Shown in pieces: positions 35,487-39,063 of a stretch of 39,063 nucleotides of DNA. A program made the translations under genes and the position numbers. The notes below the pieces were generated by a model. That model was given only the letters and a program-made list of their open reading frames with translations, ran no database searches and had not been told where the DNA came from. Location: positions 1 to 39,063 of the forward strand of contig PCVY01000063.1 in assembly GCA_002787155.1 (NCBI GenBank). Reading direction: 5' to 3'. Position 1 is the stretch's first letter. The number at the start of each line of letters is the position of its first letter. The DNA is from Candidatus Abzuiibacterium crystallinum. Lineage in GTDB: Bacteria; Omnitrophota; Omnitrophia; Omnitrophales; Abzuiibacteriaceae.

Positions 35487-38290
35487 AAACCGAATCCAAG
35501 ATTTCCATCCGCGGCGCACGAGAACATAATCTTAAAAACCTCAACTTAGATTTACCCCGCAACCAGTTAATTGTCATTACGGGCCTGTCAGGATCCGGAA
35601 AAAGCTCATTGGCTTTTGATACCATTTATGCCGAAGGGCAAAGGCGCTATCTGGAAAGCATGTCCTCCTATGCGCGTCAGTTCCTTGAGCGGATGAAAAA
35701 ACCCGATGTGGACCACATTTCCGGACTTTCGCCGAGCATTGCGATTGAACAAAAATCATTATTGCACAATCCCAGATCAACCGTTGCCACGGTTACTGAA
35801 ATTTACGATTACATGCGGCTTCTATTTGCCAAAGTGGGGAGTCCTCATTGTCATCAGTGCGGGGCTTCGGTTTCGAAGCAAACGCCGCAGGAAATTCTGG
35901 AACGCGTGCGTGACATTCCTGCCGGCATGCAGTTGGGCATTTTTGCACCTCTCATCCGGGGACGGAAAGGCGAATATAAGAAATTGATATTGGATGTGAA
36001 GAAGCAAGGATTCACACACATTCGCTTAGACGGCAAATTAAAAGATGTACACCGCGACATCACAATGAGCAGAAAAAAACGGCATGATATTGAAGTCTTA
36101 ATTGATACCGTTGAAGCAAATGAAAAGCATGCCAGCCGCATACAGCAATCAGTCGAAACAGCGCTTCGTTTGACAGACGGCACTTGTTTGATTTCCATGG
36201 TGGATGCCAGCGGCAAGGCCCGGAGGAAAGAGCTGCTTTTTTCACAGAAAATGACATGTTTAAAATGTGACATCAGTTATCCCGAATTTACGCCAAATAT
36301 GTTTTCCTTCAATAGCCCGTATGGCGCTTGTCAGAAATGCCGCGGCATCGGCAAGCTATCGCAAGCGGTGACCGATTATGTGATTCACGATCCGACCAAA
36401 GCACTTCTAAAAGGCGCCATTAATGAAGCTATCTATTTTTCTTTTAACCGGTATGTGATTGAAGATCTCGTTTACGATCTCAAAGAACATTTTGAATTTG
36501 ATCTTGAAACGCCTTATCAAGATTTGCCGGCTGAAGTTCGGGATGCGCTTTTTTGGGGCACCGATGAAGTCACCGGTCTCATTGAAGAATTGGAAAATTT
36601 ATTTTACTCAACATCTTCCGAAGAGATTAAACGCAAAATCCGGAAATTTATCCGGGAAGAAATTTGTCCGGCATGCCGCGGCGGCCGATTGAAACCCGAA
36701 AGTTTGGGTGTTCAGATTGAAGGGAAGAATATCGTTGAAATTTGCCGGCTTTCCATTGACGAGGCATCCCAATTGTTTCAGACAATTGAATTCAAAGAAT
36801 CTGTTCGTAAGATTTCAGACTCTATTTTGAAAGAAATCAGAGAACGCTTGCGGTTTTTAGTGAACGTTGGATTAGGCTACCTGACGTTGGATCGGACGGT
36901 ACCGACTTTAGCAGGCGGTGAATTACAGCGGATTCGCCTGGCAGCACAAATTGGTGTTGGTTTGTCGGGTGTTTTATATGTGCTGGATGAGCCCAGCATC
37001 GGACTGCATCCCAGAGATAATGAAAAGTTGATTCGCACATTGGAATCGCTCCGAGATTTAAGAAATACGGTTATTGTGATCGAACACGATGAAGAAACCA
37101 TGCGGCGAGCAGATTTTATCGTCGACATTGGACCGGGTGCCGGTGAACACGGCGGATTGATTACAGGGATTGGCCAAATGGATCAATTGAATAGCCATCC
37201 CGAATCTTTGACAGCACAATACTTAAGTGGAAATCTTAAGATTGAGCTACCGATCAAAAGAAAAAACTATCACCGAGCAAAGATCATCGAGTTGAAAGGG
37301 TGCTGTGAGCATAATTTAAAGCAGATTGACGTTAAAATTCCTCTCGGTTGTTTTGTTTGCATTACCGGCGTTTCAGGATCGGGTAAGAGCACCCTGGTTC
37401 ATGATATTCTGTTTAAGGCGCTTCACAACCAAATATGGAAAACGGATTACCGGACAGGTCAGTTCAAATCAATCAAAAATGCTCACTTAGTTGATAAAGT
37501 CATTGCCATTGATCAATCTCCCATCGGCCGCACGCCACGTTCCAACGCCGCCACTTATACGGATTTATTTACCCACATTCGAAAGTTATTTGCGCAGACA
37601 CCTGAAGCAAAGCTTCGAAGTTATTCGGCATCCCGTTTTAGTTTTAATGTCAGTGGCGGACAATGTGCCAAATGCCGCGGGGAAGGATTTGTTCGATTGG
37701 AAATGAGTTTTTTGCCGGATGTTTATGTGCAATGCGATGATTGTAAAGGAAGACGTTATAATGATCAGACGTTGGAAGTATATTACAACGGAAAAAATAT
37801 TGCCGAAGTACTCAATCTGTCCATTGAAGAAGCAAAAGATTTTTTTCAAGCGATTCCACCCGTGCGCGATCGACTGGAAATTTTGAACGAAATCGGGTTG
37901 AGTTATTTGAAGTTAGGCCAACCATCCACCACGCTTTCGGGCGGTGAAGCGCAGCGAGTGAAACTAGCCAGTGAGCTGGGTAAGAAATCTACGGGGCAGA
38001 CGTTATACATATTGGATGAGCCGACCACGGGGCTTCATTTCGCTGATATTCAAAATTTACTTCACGCCTTTTTTAGATTGCGTGAGGAAGGTAACACGAT
38101 CCTGATCATTGAACACAACTTGGATATCGTCAAAATGGCCGATTACATCATTGATTTAGGTCCGGAAGGCGGTTCTGGCGGCGGTCAAATCATCGCCTCA
38201 GGTTCTCCGGAAGAACTAGTTACCCAGCCTGGTTACACGTCTTCCTACCTGAAAAATTACCTTAATAAGGTGAAGTTAGTCTCTCCTTAA
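35483..38290 (+). CDS. uvrA: UvrABC excision repair protein UvrA
   Basis: The 935-residue protein is the damage sensor of nucleotide excision repair. It has two ABC ATPase modules: the first with Walker A GLSGSGKSS (about 33-41) and signature LAGGELQRIRLA, the second with GVSGSGKST and LSGGEAQRVKLASELG. The zinc modules show CHQC, CLKC, CQKC and, in the second half, CAKC and CDDC. The N-terminus ISIRGAREHNLKNLNLDLPR is typical, and length is normal. It starts with an ATGA overlap with the aspartate dehydrogenase gene, an unusual neighbour. Confidence 0.97.
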   Translation: MKTESKISIRGAREHNLKNLNLDLPRNQLIVITGLSGSGKSSLAFDTIYAEGQRRYLESMSSYARQFLERMKKPDVDHISGLSPSIAIEQKSLLHNPRSTVATVTEIYDYMRLLFAKVGSPHCHQCGASVSKQTPQEILERVRDIPAGMQLGIFAPLIRGRKGEYKKLILDVKKQGFTHIRLDGKLKDVHRDITMSRKKRHDIEVLIDTVEANEKHASRIQQSVETALRLTDGTCLISMVDASGKARRKELLFSQKMTCLKCDISYPEFTPNMFSFNSPYGACQKCRGIGKLSQAVTDYVIHDPTKALLKGAINEAIYFSFNRYVIEDLVYDLKEHFEFDLETPYQDLPAEVRDALFWGTDEVTGLIEELENLFYSTSSEEIKRKIRKFIREEICPACRGGRLKPESLGVQIEGKNIVEICRLSIDEASQLFQTIEFKESVRKISDSILKEIRERLRFLVNVGLGYLTLDRTVPTLAGGELQRIRLAAQIGVGLSGVLYVLDEPSIGLHPRDNEKLIRTLESLRDLRNTVIVIEHDEETMRRADFIVDIGPGAGEHGGLITGIGQMDQLNSHPESLTAQYLSGNLKIELPIKRKNYHRAKIIELKGCCEHNLKQIDVKIPLGCFVCITGVSGSGKSTLVHDILFKALHNQIWKTDYRTGQFKSIKNAHLVDKVIAIDQSPIGRTPRSNAATYTDLFTHIRKLFAQTPEAKLRSYSASRFSFNVSGGQCAKCRGEGFVRLEMSFLPDVYVQCDDCKGRRYNDQTLEVYYNGKNIAEVLNLSIEEAKDFFQAIPPVRDRLEILNEIGLSYLKLGQPSTTLSGGEAQRVKLASELGKKSTGQTLYILDEPTTGLHFADIQNLLHAFFRLREEGNTILIIEHNLDIVKMADYIIDLGPEGGSGGGQIIASGSPEELVTQPGYTSSYLKNYLNKVKLVSP

Positions 38291-38292
38291 AT

Positions 38293-38321
38293 TTGACAGT
38301 TAAAAAATAACCGGTTATTAT
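38293..38321 (+). promoter_or_regulatory. Promoter of the secreted protein gene
   Basis: TTGACA (38293-38298) and TATTAT (38316-38321) are separated by 17 bases. Transcription would start near 38328, leaving a leader of about 109 bases. The spacer holds a palindrome that overlaps the -10 box. Confidence 0.78.
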
Positions 38322-38341
38322 TTAATATCAACCTGTTATTA
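38306..38341 (+). promoter_or_regulatory. Putative operator: palindrome plus repeated half-site
   Basis: AATAACCGGTTATT at 38306-38319 is a perfect 14-bp palindrome placed between the -35 and -10 boxes. The half-site ACC(G/T)GTTATTA occurs at 38310-38320 and again at 38331-38341, 21 bp apart, i.e. two helical turns. This position suits a dimeric repressor; the regulator is unknown. Confidence 0.6.
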
Positions 38342-38376
38342 GATATTTTTATCAAGTATTGCATAGATTCAAATTT

Positions 38377-38418
38377 GCCGCTACACTAGCGGCGCATTAA
38401 CTGCTGAAAAGTTAGCAG
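38377..38418 (+). promoter_or_regulatory. Two tandem hairpins in the 5' leader
   Basis: GCCGCTA/TAGCGGC (38377-38383 with 38387-38393) is a perfect 7-bp stem with a three-base loop. A second stem, CTGCT/AGCAG (38401-38405 with 38414-38418), ends seven bases before AAGGGG (38426-38431), the ribosome binding site. I do not recognise a known riboswitch class. Confidence 0.5.
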
Positions 38419-38436
38419 CGCTTCCAAGGGGATCGG

Positions 38437-39063
38437 ATGTATTGTACGGGTATTCAAAAAAAACAATTCAAGCCAAGCCGCCGATTTTTATCACGCCTAT
38501 CACGCTTCCTGATTGTTTTAGCAATCATTACCATTACTTGGTCAGCACCCCGTGTCTATGCCGAAGAGATTTCGCCTGATCCTAACGTAGGTTTAGGCGA
38601 CGTCACCTCTTTTAATTTTGACAACCAAGGCGCCATTGATAGTGATGGCGGAGGCGGTGCGGCAAGCGCGCAGTTTCAAGTTTTTTCCACCAACTACGCC
38701 AAACTCACTTACGAAGTGACTGTCCCTGAATCTTTTGTCGGACTTTATCATGCATTTTTATCAGCTGCCGATCTTTCGCACGTGGATTATTTTGTGATGG
38801 GCATTCAAGCGCCAGCTGATACGCGAATCAAATTAGAAATTAAAGATGATCAAAATAATGTTGATTCGGTGACGCTAATAGAACAGACAGGCAATGAAGT
38901 GTTCTATAAGATTTCCAAGGATTTTTTTGATGCCATTAATCAGGCCAGTGTAAAAGAAATTAACTTCATCGTCACCGGTGCAGACAATCCAAATCAGTCA
39001 GGCGATTTCTTGATTCATTTTGGCGATTATTCTTTGGGCCCGGATGGCCAGACGGGCGGAGAG
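38437..39063 (+). CDS. Secreted protein, N-terminal part (cut by window end)
   Basis: An open frame of 209 codons runs to the window edge with no stop. The first 42 residues form a signal peptide: several Lys/Arg at 8-23, a hydrophobic stretch at about 24-34, and a likely cleavage after Val-Tyr-Ala42. The mature part starts with an acidic, Asp/Gly-rich region (DSDGGGGAASAQ at about 69-80), followed by beta-strand-like segments such as AKLTYEVTVPE. Ordered segments such as KLEIKDDQNN and KEINFIVTGAD suggest a beta-sandwich or carbohydrate-binding-like fold. AAGGGG five bases upstream fixes the start. The family and the missing C-terminus are unknown. Confidence 0.8.
   Translation, partial: MYCTGIQKKQFKPSRRFLSRLSRFLIVLAIITITWSAPRVYAEEISPDPNVGLGDVTSFNFDNQGAIDSDGGGGAASAQFQVFSTNYAKLTYEVTVPESFVGLYHAFLSAADLSHVDYFVMGIQAPADTRIKLEIKDDQNNVDSVTLIEQTGNEVFYKISKDFFDAINQASVKEINFIVTGADNPNQSGDFLIHFGDYSLGPDGQTGGE

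Noticed and set aside
35854-36273. 139-aa open frame on the minus strand inside uvrA
   Set aside because: Antisense shadow of uvrA; no family features.

Overview
This 39 kb window looks like chromosome from a Gram-negative, LPS-making bacterium outside the well-studied groups. Genes for KDO synthesis, lipid A acylation and Lpt-type LPS export sit next to a regulatory PTS of Firmicutes flavour (HPr, EI, EIIA, HPr kinase/phosphorylase, YvcK). Lysine/diaminopimelate synthesis appears to use DapL. This mixture and gene order resemble candidate phylum Omnitrophota (OP3); that placement is my inference, with moderate confidence. Genes are packed tightly, mostly on the + strand, with many ATGA-type stop/start overlaps. 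I see no tRNA, rRNA, CRISPR, insertion sequence or phage gene.

Layout. 178-890: small unknown gene plus a cupin. 953-2825: ketopantoate reductase (panE), fluoride channel (crcB), FKBP-type lipoprotein. 2926-5677: leuC, leuD and a membrane methyltransferase. 5764-11007: hldE-like kinase, kdsB, pyrG, kdsA and kdsD/kpsF, a KDO/CMP-KDO operon. 11163-20529: lipid A acyltransferase, an LptC-LptA fusion, lptB, PTS EIIA, hprK, membrane-anchored yvcK, ptsH, ptsI, a sugar nucleotidyltransferase and metK. 20622-21878: ahcY. 21884-23730 (minus strand): comF and an LptF/LptG permease, the only minus-strand island. 23911-29456: rpsU, hisS, aspS, phoH, ybeY, recO. 29630-30823: three genes of unknown function sharing a 30-residue module. 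31053-38290: dapL, SDR, folK, panC, panD, aspartate dehydrogenase, uvrA. 38437-end: start of a secreted protein cut by the window edge.

How the genes work together. PyrG makes the CTP that KdsB uses to activate KDO. KdsD and KdsA make KDO-8-phosphate. The acyltransferase finishes lipid A, and LptB, LptCA and the LptF/G-type permease would carry LPS outwards. No kdsC phosphatase is present in the gap where it might be expected. HPr carries both the histidine and the serine phosphorylation sites and lies with EI, HprK and EIIA but no sugar permease, so this looks like a signalling PTS directly downstream of LPS export genes. MetK and AhcY form part of the SAM cycle. PanE, PanC and PanD serve pantothenate synthesis.

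Regulation. Several near-consensus sigma70-type promoters can be read directly. Some place the -10 box only 7-11 bases before the start codon, predicting leaderless or nearly leaderless mRNAs (FKBP lipoprotein, comF, probably panE and leuC). The most novel-looking items are the three-gene shared-module cluster at 29630-30823 and the promoter/operator/hairpin leader in front of the secreted protein at 38293-38436.
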